Assembly (NCBI GenBank): GCA_037178625.1
Contig: CM074130.1
Span: 496,001-560,000, forward strand
Length of the DNA: 64,000 nt
Source of the DNA: Skeletonema tropicum
Taxonomy: Eukaryota > Bacillariophyta > Thalassiosirophyceae > Thalassiosirales > Thalassiosiraceae
Direction: 5' to 3'
Every line of letters starts with the position of its first letter. The first letter of the stretch is position 1. The notes beneath the pieces were generated by a model. That model worked only from the letters and a program-made list of their open reading frames with translations, made no database searches and had not been told where the DNA came from. Positions 10,925-22,156 of this stretch are shown here, piece by piece. The translations under genes were made by a program, and so were the position numbers.

Positions 10925-12472
10925 TCACGCCATAGCACGACGATCTAACCCCAACTCACTTCCCCCCCTAATACTTTCCTCCTCCTCCTCGTACGAATAA
11001 GACTCGTGCCTCCTCGACGCCGAATGAGACCTCCTCCCCCCTCCCCTCCTACCATCATACTCATCCTCACTCCGACTAGGACGGGATAATCTCCCTCTTC
11101 CCCGACTAGGACTACTCCTACTCGTACTGCTCCTCCTATTATAATAATCCCTATCATCATAAACATCCCTTTCCTTCCTCCACCTCTCAAACTCCTTCTG
11201 CTGCCTCTCCTGCTCCTCTGCCCTCATCTGTGCCTTCATCTCCTGATAATCCCTAAAATCCTTCAACTTTCCCGTCAAATACCGATCCAACGATTTGCCC
11301 CCCCGTTGCAATCCCTCACCAACTTGTTGGAATCCTTCACCTACATCTCTTGCCAATGTTCCACGTTTGATATCCTTAACGACCGCCTCGGTTTCATTCG
11401 GGCCGCACCGTTTAAAGTTTTTGAGTGGTTGGGTGATGAGACGGAATGTGTCGGATATGTCATCTTCAAAATCTCCACAGCTAAACAGACTTCCTTTGCC
11501 TCCGCCTCCGCCACCACCTCTTCTACCACCATTACCGCTGTTGCGACGATTGCTACTGGTACGTCTACGATCCTCTTCAATGATGGTATCATCCTCCTCC
11601 TCATCTTCCACCCGATGACGACCATTACTACGAGCTCTAGGACGGCTACTACTACTATTCCCCCTCGATCGTTCTTTCCCCTCCTCCTCCACCTGTTTAC
11701 TACTGTTGCGTGATTGTGATGGTCGTTGTTGTTGTTGTTGTTGTCGTTCCGGCGTAGTAACAACAACTTGATTCGTCTTCATGCCCTTGAGTAGTGGATC
11801 CATTCTCATCTGCTTACGTAGCGCACCAGTTGCCGTAGGTGTGACAATATCCTCCTCCTCCTTCATGTTCTTGCCGGGATAGACCAATTCATTGGAGGCA
11901 TCATCGTCACTTACCGAATGAAGTATGAATTCTCCATGACTATCATCCTCCTCGTTTTTCTTTGCTACAAATCCCACGGATTTTTTAGGCAGCTGCTCTG
12001 GCTCATCATCATCCTTGATTAGAAATTCACCATGACTATCATCCTCATCTACAAACTGTCGTTGATGTTCTATTTGAAAGGGATCAAAATCGACAACTAC
12101 TGGTGGTGGTGGTGCATCCATTGCTACTACCGATGTTGGTGATACTACAGGTGGCTGCTGTTGCTGCTGTTGCAACTCTTTTGGCGGGGGTGAAGTAACA
12201 CCACCAACCTCCTTCACCGCAGCAGGGGGGGGTGATTCATCATCATTATCAATTTCAATATTGGCAGGATTGGCAAGTATTCGACTAATATTGGATTGGA
12301 TTAATTGGGATGTCAAAGGATCGAGTGTTGGTGATGTTGGCGGATCCTCTCGTTTGGTGGTGGTTGGTGCTGCTGCTGCTGCTGCTGCTGATGGTGGTGG
12401 GTCCTCTCCCTTTTTAGTATCACCCTTATTGGTCTTCTTTTTCATTTTTTGTAATGCTGCGTTTTTCAACAT
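10925..12472 (-). CDS. 515-aa low-complexity Arg/Ser/Asp-rich protein
   Basis: A single open frame from ATG 12472. Most of it is predicted disordered: poly-Ala and poly-Gln tracts, acidic stretches (HGEFLIKDDDEPEQ occurs in a related form twice), and a poly-Gly run. An RS-like C-terminus follows (RRSSTSRSSPSRGRGRLSR). The one ordered-looking part is about residues 330-430 (DFEDDISDTFRLITQPLKNF, then helical sequence to EFERWRKERDVY). RS-rich proteins often work in RNA processing, but no RRM or other domain is visible, so I assign no function. Strong purine skew makes the opposite strand look open too. Confidence 0.6.
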   Translation of the reverse strand: MLKNAALQKMKKKTNKGDTKKGEDPPPSAAAAAAAPTTTKREDPPTSPTLDPLTSQLIQSNISRILANPANIEIDNDDESPPPAAVKEVGGVTSPPPKELQQQQQQPPVVSPTSVVAMDAPPPPVVVDFDPFQIEHQRQFVDEDDSHGEFLIKDDDEPEQLPKKSVGFVAKKNEEDDSHGEFILHSVSDDDASNELVYPGKNMKEEEDIVTPTATGALRKQMRMDPLLKGMKTNQVVVTTPERQQQQQQRPSQSRNSSKQVEEEGKERSRGNSSSSRPRARSNGRHRVEDEEEDDTIIEEDRRRTSSNRRNSGNGGRRGGGGGGGKGSLFSCGDFEDDISDTFRLITQPLKNFKRCGPNETEAVVKDIKRGTLARDVGEGFQQVGEGLQRGGKSLDRYLTGKLKDFRDYQEMKAQMRAEEQERQQKEFERWRKERDVYDDRDYYNRRSSTSRSSPSRGRGRLSRPSRSEDEYDGRRGGGRRSHSASRRHESYSYEEEEESIRGGSELGLDRRAMA

Positions 12473-12817
12473 GGTTGCTCTGCTGTTCTACGGTGTTGAT
12501 TTACTCTGTTACTGTTATTGACTGATGAATAAAAGCTCTATTGAATATATACGCATGTTATTTGTTCCAACAAGGAGAGTTGGAGTTTGTCATCGCGTAG
12601 GTTGGCCGTTTTTGTGCATTCATGTTCTCACAAAAAGGAGGGAAAACATAATTTTTAAAACCTTTCCGACTCCCCCCTTTTCACGAGGGGAAGTGCCCTC
12701 TTCTTCAAAGTATACATTACGTATTGACTAACTATCTTTTACAAAAAGGGGTAGCCCTCTAAACGTTTAGACTGCACGAAAACCAGTAGAGGGCTGCACG
12801 AAAACCAGTCCACAAGT

Positions 12818-14200
12818 TTGAATTTCATTGGATTTTTGGTGAACAGAGGAGGAACAAGACAAGGGGAGAAAGAGAAAGCCGTTTGGTATGTCAAGAGTAT
12901 CGTGTGCAGTCCCGTGTGGGAGGGGTATTTTCTCCAAGCTACGAAAGATCCCGACTCTGTTCGCAGTGTAACCAATGTCGGTAACTTGCCTCTCCATCTT
13001 TTATGCGCTAACGACAATATTATTGACGAAACAGAAACGGTAAAAATTATGAATCTGCTCTCATCGACAAGCATCAAGAAGCAGTGAGAGGCATGCAGAT
13101 GATGACGATGATCTCCCAATTCACTATATGCTGCGCAGACACAATCTCTTGAATTTTGCCGTTTGTAATCGAAGCATATCCCGAATCTGAGCGAATAATT
13201 GATGCTGATGATGAACTTCCTCTCCATTGGGCATGTCGCTACAACACCCTTGCCACGCGGTATAGAGTGCTTGTACAAACTCTGCCCCGATGCCGTCAAT
13301 CATGCATCAACACAGGGATATTATCCGATTCACTGCATCATTATTGGCCTAAGCGATAGAAGCAATCCGATTGTCGCTTTGGAAATTGTGCGCTTCATTC
13401 TGGATTGCGATTCGAATGTGATACAACAGGAGTTTAAAGGAAAGTCTCTCCTTCATTCTGCTTGTGAGCAGGGCTATAATGCTTCAAACATGGATGCTGC
13501 TCTTGAAATGATCAAGGTAATTTATGACGCCTATCCCGAAGCTATTGATATTTATGGTGACTCTGGGACAATCGTTTATGAGGATATGTATCATCCACAA
13601 GTGGAAGCATTCCTCAATGGAGAGCTAGCCTATCATGGCCAAGCTGAAGATCAACATCGTATGACAACACCCGATGAAAATGGATATCTCCCACTGCACA
13701 CAGCACTTCAAAATAATGTGAGACTTGGCTCAATCAAGTTATTGGTAAAAGGCAATCCCTCAGCGATACGAACTCTAGAGAGCAACTTTGCACTTCCATT
13801 GCATATTGCTTGTGAGCACCACAATTCTGCGAGCGTAATTCAGTACCGGGTCAGACTTGACACTACAACTCTAGACGTTGTGGATAAGACGGGTAACACA
13901 GCTCTCCATTATGCATGTCATGGAGCGAAGTGTGAGACAGTTGCGTTGCTGCTGGAGAAATATGATGCGGTTTTTGTTTCGAAGCGGAATGGTCATAAGA
14001 AGCTCCCTATCGATCTTCTCTGGGAAAGCAATGCTGTTGAAGATAGGGAAAGTGAAGAATTCACAGAGAGCGTGTTTCGTCTTCTCAGGGCATACCCCGA
14101 GATGGTTATGGCCAGCAATGTCGATATTTTGACACGGCAAGCCAAGTTGGGTGACTGTTGTCGGGATGGAAAGAAGAGAAAGTGGGCGCAGTATGACTAG
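12818..14200 (+). pseudogene. Ankyrin-repeat gene with frameshifted 5' half
   Basis: Ankyrin units continue across three reading frames. They are NVGNLPLHLLCANDN near 12975, DDLPIHYMLRRHN near 13110, DDELPLHWACRYN near 13210, then one long frame from about 13260 to the stop at 14200 (GNTALHYACHGAKCETVALL and others). Stops at 13085-13087 and near 13190 separate the pieces, and no splice sites fit. The last ~310 codons are open, so a shortened protein could still be made from 13199, though its first ~20 codons would be out of the ankyrin frame. Confidence 0.75.
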
Positions 14201-14935
14201 AGATAGAATGAATGTTTTTTTGAAGTAGTGTAGACAGATAAATGCAGCTCTTAAAATGTACCGACGAGGAGGTGAAAGATATTAAAGCACATGTGGGCCA
14301 TCAGTGAGTCAGATGGACATCAAAAGAAGAAGAGATACAAGTGTAAAGCAGGCGACAGTTACTTCACATACGAAGACGCTTGCTTGTGCGTGAGTCACTG
14401 TCTCGCCGTAGCCTTCTAATATTGAGGTGATCAGCTCATTGAGGTCAATTCACTTTTTCAAAGAATGAAATGCTTGTTGTAGCCGATTCAAAATTCAACT
14501 CGATACAAACGAAACAATACTCCATACGTATTCATATTATGCTTCGAATAATGATACTATTATACATTGACATTGCTAGCTAGCTGGAGCTAAAGACCAC
14601 AAGACAAGCAAGCGCAAGCCCGCTCACCCTCCCATCTCACCCACTGATTAACTTGATTAACTCATTCTTGTAGCTCTACTTACAACACATTACTTGCATC
14701 CATTCTTTCCTGCCAAATGCCTCCCATCCGTCCATTGGCATGCTATGCTGATTCGCAATTTTGGCTGGTCCATTTAAGGACAGCACCAACCCTTCATGAA
14801 TTATAGAATGCCTCACTTTGACAACTTCTTCGACGCCCAGAAATTTTCTTTGCGCTTCTAATTTAGATGCAGATGCAGCTTTAATAATGCTGAGCCGTCG
14901 TAAAACTCCATATATATGAATTGGATATGATTACT
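14201..14935. other. Convergent intergenic region, nothing recognised
   Basis: 735 bp between the ankyrin pseudogene and the LRR gene. No coding signal, RNA gene or clear repeat was seen. Confidence 0.4.
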
Positions 14936-15922
14936 TTACGGAATAACCATCGGAACAGGGGGGCATCCTTCACCAATCACATATTTTAAACACAGAAAGG
15001 GTAAGACATTCTTGATCACAACACTAGCACCAGAAGTGACGCAAACCGCTATCCTTGCTTTCTTCCGACTCCCCCTCGTCCTTCTGACTCCCTCCTTCTC
15101 AAAGACACCTCCCTCCTTGTCATCAAGATTGACCTTCCAAAGAGCAAGTTCCAGCAGAGTTGTAGCCTCCTTCAATATTCGATTGTGTTCAGCTCTGTAA
15201 TGATTCAGCCGGCGGATGACAGATTTCATCCAGTGATGTATTGTTAGAGTCTTTCCCCCTGTGGTGTTGGATAGAACTTCACTGATTAGATTGATTTCAT
15301 CCGTCATTTCATTTCTCCAGCTATCCAGATGCAACGAGGCAACAGTCTCATGGATCCCCCCTACTAAATCAATTGTTGCTAGTTGCGAACAGTCATGGAA
15401 TACACTTGGGCCGATCATATTGCATTTCAATGGTAAGGCGATGCGTCTGAGACAGCGGCAACGAGCGAATGCGCCCTTTACCATTGTTTCAAGTCCATCA
15501 CCGCACTCCACATCAGATAACTGACGGCAAAAAGCAAACGCCTGCACGCCAATAGCCCTAACAGATGGCATACTTATTGTTTTCAATGAGACGCAACTGT
15601 AGAATGCCGCAAAATCAATCGCTATTAGCTTGTCGCCGAATTCTACATCCGTCAGGTCGTTACTAAATTTGAATGCACACGCTTTAATGATCTTGACGCC
15701 CAGCAACCTAATTGGGCCCCTCAATGAGGTGCAGTGTTTGAATGCCTCCTCCTCAATTATTTCGATCTCATCGTGAAACTCCACATCAGTTAGATCGACA
15801 CAATAACGGAATGCCCTACGTGGAATAAATTTGACTGATTTATGAATTCTTGCCCGTCTCACACGTCTGGGCACTTCTTGATCGCCGCCTATGTAGACAA
15901 AAACGTCATCATCCTCAGCCAT
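14936..15922 (-). CDS. BspA-type leucine-rich-repeat protein, intact copy
   Basis: 328 aa from ATG at 15922 (MAEDDDVFVYIGGDQEVPRR). Residues ~30-175 are five to six LRR_5/BspA units of about 23 residues with the A-F-x-x-C signature (AFRYCVDLTDVEFHDEIEII; AFKFSNDLTDVEFGDKLIAI). Residues ~185-310 form a helical C-terminal domain (HETVASLHLDSWRNEMTDEI; ATTLLELALWKVNL; SGASVVIKNVLPFL). This family is expanded in diatom genomes and its role is unknown. Two broken relatives lie at 4761-5689 and 19567-20206. No signal peptide or membrane span, so probably cytosolic or nuclear. Confidence 0.85.
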   Translation of the reverse strand: MAEDDDVFVYIGGDQEVPRRVRRARIHKSVKFIPRRAFRYCVDLTDVEFHDEIEIIEEEAFKHCTSLRGPIRLLGVKIIKACAFKFSNDLTDVEFGDKLIAIDFAAFYSCVSLKTISMPSVRAIGVQAFAFCRQLSDVECGDGLETMVKGAFARCRCLRRIALPLKCNMIGPSVFHDCSQLATIDLVGGIHETVASLHLDSWRNEMTDEINLISEVLSNTTGGKTLTIHHWMKSVIRRLNHYRAEHNRILKEATTLLELALWKVNLDDKEGGVFEKEGVRRTRGSRKKARIAVCVTSGASVVIKNVLPFLCLKYVIGEGCPPVPMVIP

Positions 15923-16667
15923 CTTACGAACATAGGTATATCATAAGTAGTATTATTCACCGTGTGATGAAGAATGAATTGCTTATGCTATGAAGAACTT
16001 AGCCTCAGCAATGCCAATCTACTCCTGCCAATGACCACGTAAAATTTGATGGTTGTGGTTGTGACGAATCAAGTGTAGAAGAGGTACATGTAAGGCTCCA
16101 TGCTTATGTATTTATTTATTTATGTTGTACTCAGGACCTCAGACTCAGAACTTCTTGCTCACCATGCTAATGACCTACCCACGTAAAATTATTTTGAAGG
16201 GCATGTTGTGTAGAAAATTACTACTAATTCCTACCGATAGGATGGTGACGTAGAAAGCTCCTCTTTCTTCTCTTCCAATATTTCTCGCTTACAGTACCAG
16301 TGATGCGTAGTTTACCGTAGCACAGAAATGAACTAAAACCGATGATCCACTCGCAAATAAGAAATAAGGTAAGTTACTTCTTGATGCGCTGCGGCCAAGA
16401 GGGAGTGGGGGTTGGCGTTCGAAAATCAAATCAAAGATACCTGTGGTTGTCACTCATCTTTCAGCTTCAGCTGCGTGCATGCGCAAGCCTCTTCTCTATT
16501 TCTCGCCAGAAGAGTCAACTACTGGAGACATAACTTTGGTTTATGGTTACAGTGGTTGAGCTAAGCTAAAAAGGGTGGAGCCGGATGACCGATCTTCCGC
16601 AAGATCGGTTCAACCGGTACTCCCTGTGCGTCACGAGCGAGTTGACTCGACACACACCATCAACAGG
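15923..16667. other. Intergenic with a short perfect hairpin
   Basis: No gene was seen. Near 16586-16610 is a 9-bp perfect inverted repeat (ACCGATCTT / AAGATCGGT, 4-nt loop), just before the RING-gene fragment. Confidence 0.4.
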
Positions 16668-16785
16668 TGCATCCTCACTCTGGCCTTCCAGATCTACACC
16701 CACCACACGCCTCCGCATCAAAATGCACTTGTGCATCTTCAAACCCAATCCCAGGACCAGAAGCAGGACACAAACAAATAGGCTT
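16668..16785 (+). pseudogene. Duplicated 5' fragment of the RING-protein gene
   Basis: About 118 bp closely match 17728-17835 inside the RING gene. Shared pieces include CATCCTCACTCTGGCCTTCC and CCGCATCAAAATGCAC, ending near a Gln-rich segment. The copy is not open in the matching frame and stops at a TAG. It looks like debris of a local duplication rather than a gene. Confidence 0.65.
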
Positions 16786-17090
16786 AAGTACAGTCCTGAA
16801 TGAGCATTAATAGAAACAGCTCTGTCCAAGGCAGAGAAAGATGCTGTGAAGATGTACAAAAGACAGAAGAATGCAATCCTAATGAGGTATCGACGAGCAA
16901 TCTTGTATATCTCGCCTGTATACAGGCTTATTGACATCCACGTCAATATATCCCGGGCTTTTAAACGAGCTGTGGTAGGAGAGACAACCCTCTCCCGTGG
17001 TCCCGACTGCGACGCTGTTTGGTTCTGCCCTCGGCGTATGAAGACTCCAATTGTTGGTTCAATGATGTCTAGGTAGCGATAATGCAACAT

Positions 17091-17679
17091 TTACCTAATT
17101 TCCTAAGTGATATGATACGACGAGCAATCTTGCGAAAAACTGCAGAGGCGGTGATTACAATATATATACGAGTGGTGACTGCTCTGTTAGACGATTAATT
17201 TAGAAATGGAGGAATGTCAGATGAATTAGATTAACCAACACACCAAACCAAGCCCAATATTAATAATAAATAACAGAAAGCATGGCAATGAATTCTCTTC
17301 TAGTCGGTTCCACCAATCAATAGAGTGGAGCAAAAGTCATCACACTCTGATCACCTCAAGCCCAAACAAGTTTGATCCAAAAACAAAGCAAACAATCAGT
17401 ATCCCCACTTGATCTCTTTGTTCTCTCTTACGCTACTTAACTGGAACAAAAACGGCTGAAGACATAGTTTCGTACTATCGGTACTGAAATTTGTCCTTTG
17501 CTTGGTGTTGGGAGAATGCAGCCCCCCCCTCGCTATCTCGCTCAGCCACAGCCACCGCCACCACGCCACCCACCTGCCTCCAGTCATGACCTCGCCAAAA
17601 TATACGTAGACTTGGACCGCGCCTACTACACCCACCGATCGCAGCTCTTCCTCTAGGTAATCAGGCTGTTGTTGAGATA
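17091..17679. other. 5' flank of the RING gene
   Basis: No independent gene was seen. A sequence at about 17045-17110, just upstream, recurs inverted at 29063-29133. Confidence 0.35.
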
Positions 17680-19101
17680 ATGGTCTCGGCCTATTTTCCT
17701 CCGCCCGCTTCGGCTGGAGAGACTGGTCATCCTCACTCTGGCCTTCCCGAACCACACATGCATCCGCATCAAAATGCACATGCGCATCATCGAACTCAAT
17801 CCCAGGAGCAGGAGCAGAAGCAGGAGACAAATCGGCGTAATGCTGCGTCTAAGTTAGCTGCTCTTCAACAGCAGATGCAACAATTACAAAGACAGCATGA
17901 AAATCTTTCAACCAAAAACACTCTTGCTCTATCGAAAGCTGCCAAACACAGTAACGAGCAGAAGGAGAAACGCCACGAGCTGTTGAATCAAATGAACAAG
18001 TTAGCTAAACAAATTTCAGACATCGATCATAGGAACAAGCAGCACCATAATGATAAAACAAAAACGACAAAATCATTCAGCAGATCAACATCATTTATGA
18101 TACTCCAATTAGAAAAGGTAACTGCCGAAAATAGGCAAGCTGTAATCGACGAAGCAAACAAAAATAGGGAGTTGAAGGCAATAAATGACAAGTTATTCAC
18201 TCAACTGGACGAATTGACAGCGGAAAATGCTCGATTGGCTGTTGACGCATCCATATCAAATGAGCAGCTCCTGGCAGAAAATGAATTACTATTGCACCAA
18301 AGCGACCAACTATCTAGTCAAATTGCCCATGCCAATGAACAGCTGAAGATGAAGAATGATCAGATGTCTGAGCAACTCAACAAGCTTGCAGCTCTTGTCA
18401 CTACAGCTGACAAACTGGATGAAGATTTAAATGAAGTGCATTCTGCTTTGAACAAACAATCACGAAAAAGAGGAGTCCATGAGTTGCAGGACAGTAATCA
18501 CGATGCCACTTGTGATGTTATGGATCAGTATACTAAATGCTGTGTATGTCTCGAACCTTACGAAGTAGAAAAAGGAGCGTCCAGTGAGAACCGTCTGCCA
18601 ATCAAATCTGCCACATGCTCTCACACTTTGTGTGAAGGGTGTGTCGATAACTGTTTTGCAAGTCTCTTGGCGGATGGAAAATCGAATGTGAGGTATGTTA
18701 CCTGCCCACAGTGTCGAACTAAAAGAGCATTTGACGTACAAAACAAAGTGGTGGATTGTTTCCTACGAGAATACATAATGAGGCGGTGTGATGGCAATGC
18801 AGTTTCAAGAAGAAGGTTGAAGTCAAAGGTTATGGGCAAGACGATCACAGAAGAGACACTTGATGAGTCAAAGGCGTTGGGAAAGACCACAGCCACAGAC
18901 ACAGAAGAGACTGACGAGTCAGAGACTATGGGCAAGACGATCACAGAAGAGACTGGCGAGTCAAAGACGATGGGAAAGACCATCACGGATGAGACTGACG
19001 AGATCATAAGCGTGAGCTCGAGCACGAGCGGTGACTTGTTGGATTCACCAACCGTGAGACAATCCATGGCAGAAACAACGATGTGGGATGCCGGATTTTA
19101 A
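17680..19101 (+). CDS. Coiled-coil RING-finger protein, probable E3 ubiquitin ligase
   Basis: 473 aa. Residues ~1-55 are His/Gln-rich. Residues ~60-260 form long coiled coils with repeated Q/L heptads (KLAALQQQMQQLQRQ; QLLAENELLLHQSDQLSSQI). A C3HC4 RING follows at ~287-350: CCVCLEPY, then SATCSHTLCEGCVDNCF, then TCPQCRTKR, with all zinc ligands present. The C-terminal ~90 residues contain four imperfect copies of MGKTITEETxESK. RING proteins of this layout normally recruit E2 enzymes, with the coiled coil giving oligomerisation or substrate choice. The exact start is uncertain because the N-terminus is low complexity. Confidence 0.8.
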   Translation: MVSAYFPPPASAGETGHPHSGLPEPHMHPHQNAHAHHRTQSQEQEQKQETNRRNAASKLAALQQQMQQLQRQHENLSTKNTLALSKAAKHSNEQKEKRHELLNQMNKLAKQISDIDHRNKQHHNDKTKTTKSFSRSTSFMILQLEKVTAENRQAVIDEANKNRELKAINDKLFTQLDELTAENARLAVDASISNEQLLAENELLLHQSDQLSSQIAHANEQLKMKNDQMSEQLNKLAALVTTADKLDEDLNEVHSALNKQSRKRGVHELQDSNHDATCDVMDQYTKCCVCLEPYEVEKGASSENRLPIKSATCSHTLCEGCVDNCFASLLADGKSNVRYVTCPQCRTKRAFDVQNKVVDCFLREYIMRRCDGNAVSRRRLKSKVMGKTITEETLDESKALGKTTATDTEETDESETMGKTITEETGESKTMGKTITDETDEIISVSSSTSGDLLDSPTVRQSMAETTMWDAGF

Positions 19102-19566
19102 TTAGATAAATTGAGTTGACAATGGCAGCAAAAGCACCCAAATCCGATCAGAAGCGGCGATGAGAATCCTCTTCCCGACATGTTGGGCTGGATCGTCGTT
19201 TCAACCAATGAACGGAGTAGACTACTCGTCAAAGTCATCAAACTCTGATTAAAACAGGCTTAAACTAGTTCGATCTGAAGTCTGAAAACAAAGAGGCAAA
19301 CAATACAACAGTATCTTCAGACTAAGTGCTCTCTCTCAATATTGCTAACATTTGAACATTTAGGTTTATTGTAGACAATCCGCATCTACTGACAGGCAGA
19401 ATTAAAGCCGTGTATCAAGCGCGGTTAGTAATACCAAGGGAAATACTACTCTTTCTACTCATGACGGCACAGTGTGTGGAAAGAATTTCAGTATTATAGC
19501 ACGAAACACACGATGTAGTTCGCAAAGCTCTTCCACTTCCATCTTCCATGAATTTTACTCTGAACT
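19102..19566. other. Intergenic, nothing recognised
   Basis: 3' flank of the RING gene and of the LRR pseudogene. No coding signal or repeat stands out. Confidence 0.35.
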
Positions 19567-20206
19567 TTACCGTTCTGAAATCTTGAGAAATGGCAACACA
19601 TTCTTGATCACAATACTTACACCTGACGTGACACATATCTCTTTCCTTGCTCTCTTCCTTCGTCCACTCGTCGTTCGGAATCCCTCAATCTCTCGTGCAC
19701 CTCCCTCTTTGTCACCAAGATTGACCTTCCACAGAGCGAGTTCCAGTAGAGTTGTAGCCTCCTTCAATAATTTATTGAGCTCAGCTTTGTAGTGTTCGAG
19801 TCGGCGGGTGACTGATCTCAACCACTGCTTTATTTCTGTATTTTTTGGGTAACATTGGTGTGAGATAGAACTTGACTAATTCGATTGATTTCTCTCTTCA
19901 TTTCAATTCTCCAGCTATCCAGATGCAACGAGGCAACAGTCTCGTGGACCCCTAGATCGACTGACCTAAGATTTGGGCACGAACGGAATACATCATTGTT
20001 GGAAAATAAGGCCGTTTCTCACAGTGCTATCGGAGATCATATCGCCTTTCAATGGCAAGGCGATTCGATGGAGAGCATTGCAGTTATCAAATGCGCCTCG
20101 TCCTATTCTTTCGAGTCCTTCGCCACATTCGACCGAACATGTTGGGGCACTTCTTGATCGCCCCCATGTAGACGTAAATCTCATCATCGGCTGGCGCCTC
20201 TGCCAT
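19567..20206 (-). pseudogene. BspA-type LRR gene, internally deleted copy
   Basis: The ATG at 20206 opens MAEAPADDEIYVYMGAIKK, matching the start of the intact LRR gene, but most LRR units are missing. The frame shifts within a remnant reading CGEGLERIGRGAFDNCNALH. The C-terminal domain reappears in another frame at 19567-19821 (ATTLLELALWKVNLGDKEGG ... IVIKNVLPFL). The large deletion and frameshifts mark it as dead. Confidence 0.82.
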
Positions 20207-20524
20207 TTTTACAACATCATTACATTCATGTTCATGTCATTAAATAAGTAGTGATAGCAGACGGAATGAAGACGGAAATTGTCGAGCAAATCCTACTCAT
20301 GTCCTATGACAACTAAAATTCGTTCGTGCGACCGTTCGGCACGTGTGGAAAATAACTACTGATTCCTACGTTGAAAATGAAGAAAATCGGAGCTTTTCTC
20401 TCTCTCAGTCTTGTAGGTACAATAATATACTCATACTTCAGAGGACTAACTGGCGGAGCTGCTAGCATAACAAAGATACCATAAAGTTTGACGGCCAGGA
20501 ACAGCAGGTAGCCAAGCAGCCACG

Positions 20525-21517
20525 ATGATTCGACGATCCCCGGCACGACGCAGCAGTGGTGGAGGCGGCGGCAGCGGTGGAAACATCGTCGACCTCGCCG
20601 ATCATCAACCATCCTCAAAATCTGAAACGAAGGCGAAGGAGAAGAGGAGAAGCAGTTCAAGCTCAAGAAGTAGCTTTATGCTGCCTTTCGTGCTTGCGTT
20701 TGCTTCGTTTGCTGTTATCATGAGAACTTTTCGTCCAATCCTTCTTAAATCGCACTCTACCAGAGCAAGTGATTATACGCTGAAGTTGTTCAGATCTGAT
20801 CGTAAGCCTTCCTCCGACAATGATGCAAAGTACAAACTTACACCCAAGCACAAATTTCCAAAAGGATGGCAACACTTCTCCTACGAACACATCCGACATC
20901 ACTTCAACTGTCGACAACGGTCCAAAGATATGAACAAACCGTTGCCCTCCCTCCAAGATTGGGAATTTCTGCGACAAACCTATACACATATCCTCTCAGC
21001 GACCACAACGATCCAACAACCATGGACGAATGATTTGGTCCCACCCACATTGGGATATTCCCTCGTACCAGGTATACCCGTCCCACCACCATACTACGCC
21101 AAACATTCTCCCGGAAAAGGTCGAGGTCTATTCGCCTCCCGCCCCATCTCAAAAGGAGAACTTGTCCACGATGGACAAGTGAGCGATATCACCATTCCCA
21201 ATGCCATGATATTTCGAGAGTTTGTCTTTTCACTCCCTCGAGATTATGCATGTGATGCTGCAGAGTGGATATGGATGCAACAAGTGGAAGAGGGCGGTGA
21301 GTATCGGATACTCATGGGTATGAATATTTCGGCATTGATGAATAGTGGTGGTGCCGATTGGGGAGATGGTCAGCTCAAGATGGTGAATGCGTTGCCGGAG
21401 AATGAATATTCGGGGAGGTTTTATGCGACGAGGGATATTGAGGAGGGTGAGGAGATATTGACGGATTATGATGTGTATTATACGAAATGGACGTTGGTTG
21501 GTCTTGGGGAGGGATGA
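20525..21517 (+). CDS. Membrane-anchored SET-domain protein
   Basis: 330 aa from ATG 20525. The N-terminus is Ser/Gly/Arg-rich. One hydrophobic segment (FMLPFVLAFASFAVIM, ~57-72) suggests a type II membrane anchor. The C-terminal half carries SET motifs: SPGKGRGLFASRPISKGE, then ALMNSGG at the place of the usual N-H-S motif, then ATRDIEEGEEILTDYDVYY, close to the GEELTYDY signature. SET proteins methylate lysines using S-adenosylmethionine. Here the cofactor-contacting N-H is replaced by N-S, so activity is uncertain. A near-identical but frameshifted copy follows 4.7 kb downstream. Confidence 0.82.
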   Translation: MIRRSPARRSSGGGGGSGGNIVDLADHQPSSKSETKAKEKRRSSSSSRSSFMLPFVLAFASFAVIMRTFRPILLKSHSTRASDYTLKLFRSDRKPSSDNDAKYKLTPKHKFPKGWQHFSYEHIRHHFNCRQRSKDMNKPLPSLQDWEFLRQTYTHILSATTTIQQPWTNDLVPPTLGYSLVPGIPVPPPYYAKHSPGKGRGLFASRPISKGELVHDGQVSDITIPNAMIFREFVFSLPRDYACDAAEWIWMQQVEEGGEYRILMGMNISALMNSGGADWGDGQLKMVNALPENEYSGRFYATRDIEEGEEILTDYDVYYTKWTLVGLGEG

Positions 21518-22156
21518 GAATGATGAGATGAGGCGTTGATGTATGTGTGATTTTGATGGAGGAGGAGCTCTTGTTCTTGTTGATCTGCTGCATTGTTGAG
21601 CAGGCCAGAGCACTGATGCAGACTGCTGACGCCATGCGCTTGAATACTACGATATTATCTTTCAAACGTGTTGATGTGCCGCACCAAAGTGGTACGCGCA
21701 TTAGCTTTATTATCTTCAAATTTCAAAGCTCTCTCCTCAGTACAGTACTTGCTTCACTCTCTTTGTTGCATTTATTTCTTGTCCATGGTTGCACATATCT
21801 TGCGATGAAACAATACATGAACATAGCAAGATTACTTTGCGTTTATAACGTAGGATATTGATTTTGGGTTTGGAGGTTGGAAATTGGAAAGTGATACTTT
21901 GCTTGGTCACAAACTAATAATAATAATAACTTAAAAAATTACTCAACTATCCAAAATACAATTCATACTTGCTGAGTAGACTCGAGGCGACCGAGGCTAA
22001 TCCTCACTTCGGTAGAGTGCGAACTAACACTAACAAACGTAGTATAACCACGTTTGCTGCGCTACTAGTACACCGTTTCAATCAGGTTTCCTCAGCCTCT
22101 TGTTGCTTCCTTGATTCGCAATGGTGGAGCAAGGATGTGGTCGACTTCTAGAAAAG
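21518..22156. other. 3' flank shared with the second SET copy
   Basis: About 330 bp after the SET stop are closely similar to the flank of the second SET copy (26195-26680), so the duplication includes 3' untranslated sequence. No other gene was seen. Confidence 0.5.

Noticed and set aside
11306..11766. Open frames on both strands inside the 10925-12472 gene
   Set aside because: Shadows caused by trinucleotide repeats in the disordered protein gene.
12739..13299. 186-aa minus-strand open frame
   Set aside because: Antisense to the decayed ankyrin gene, whose plus-strand repeats are clear.
16566..17090. 174-aa minus-strand open frame with two hydrophobic segments
   Set aside because: It lies antisense over the duplicated RING-gene fragment and a dispersed repeat, has no family resemblance, and the hydrophobic runs come from T-rich sequence.
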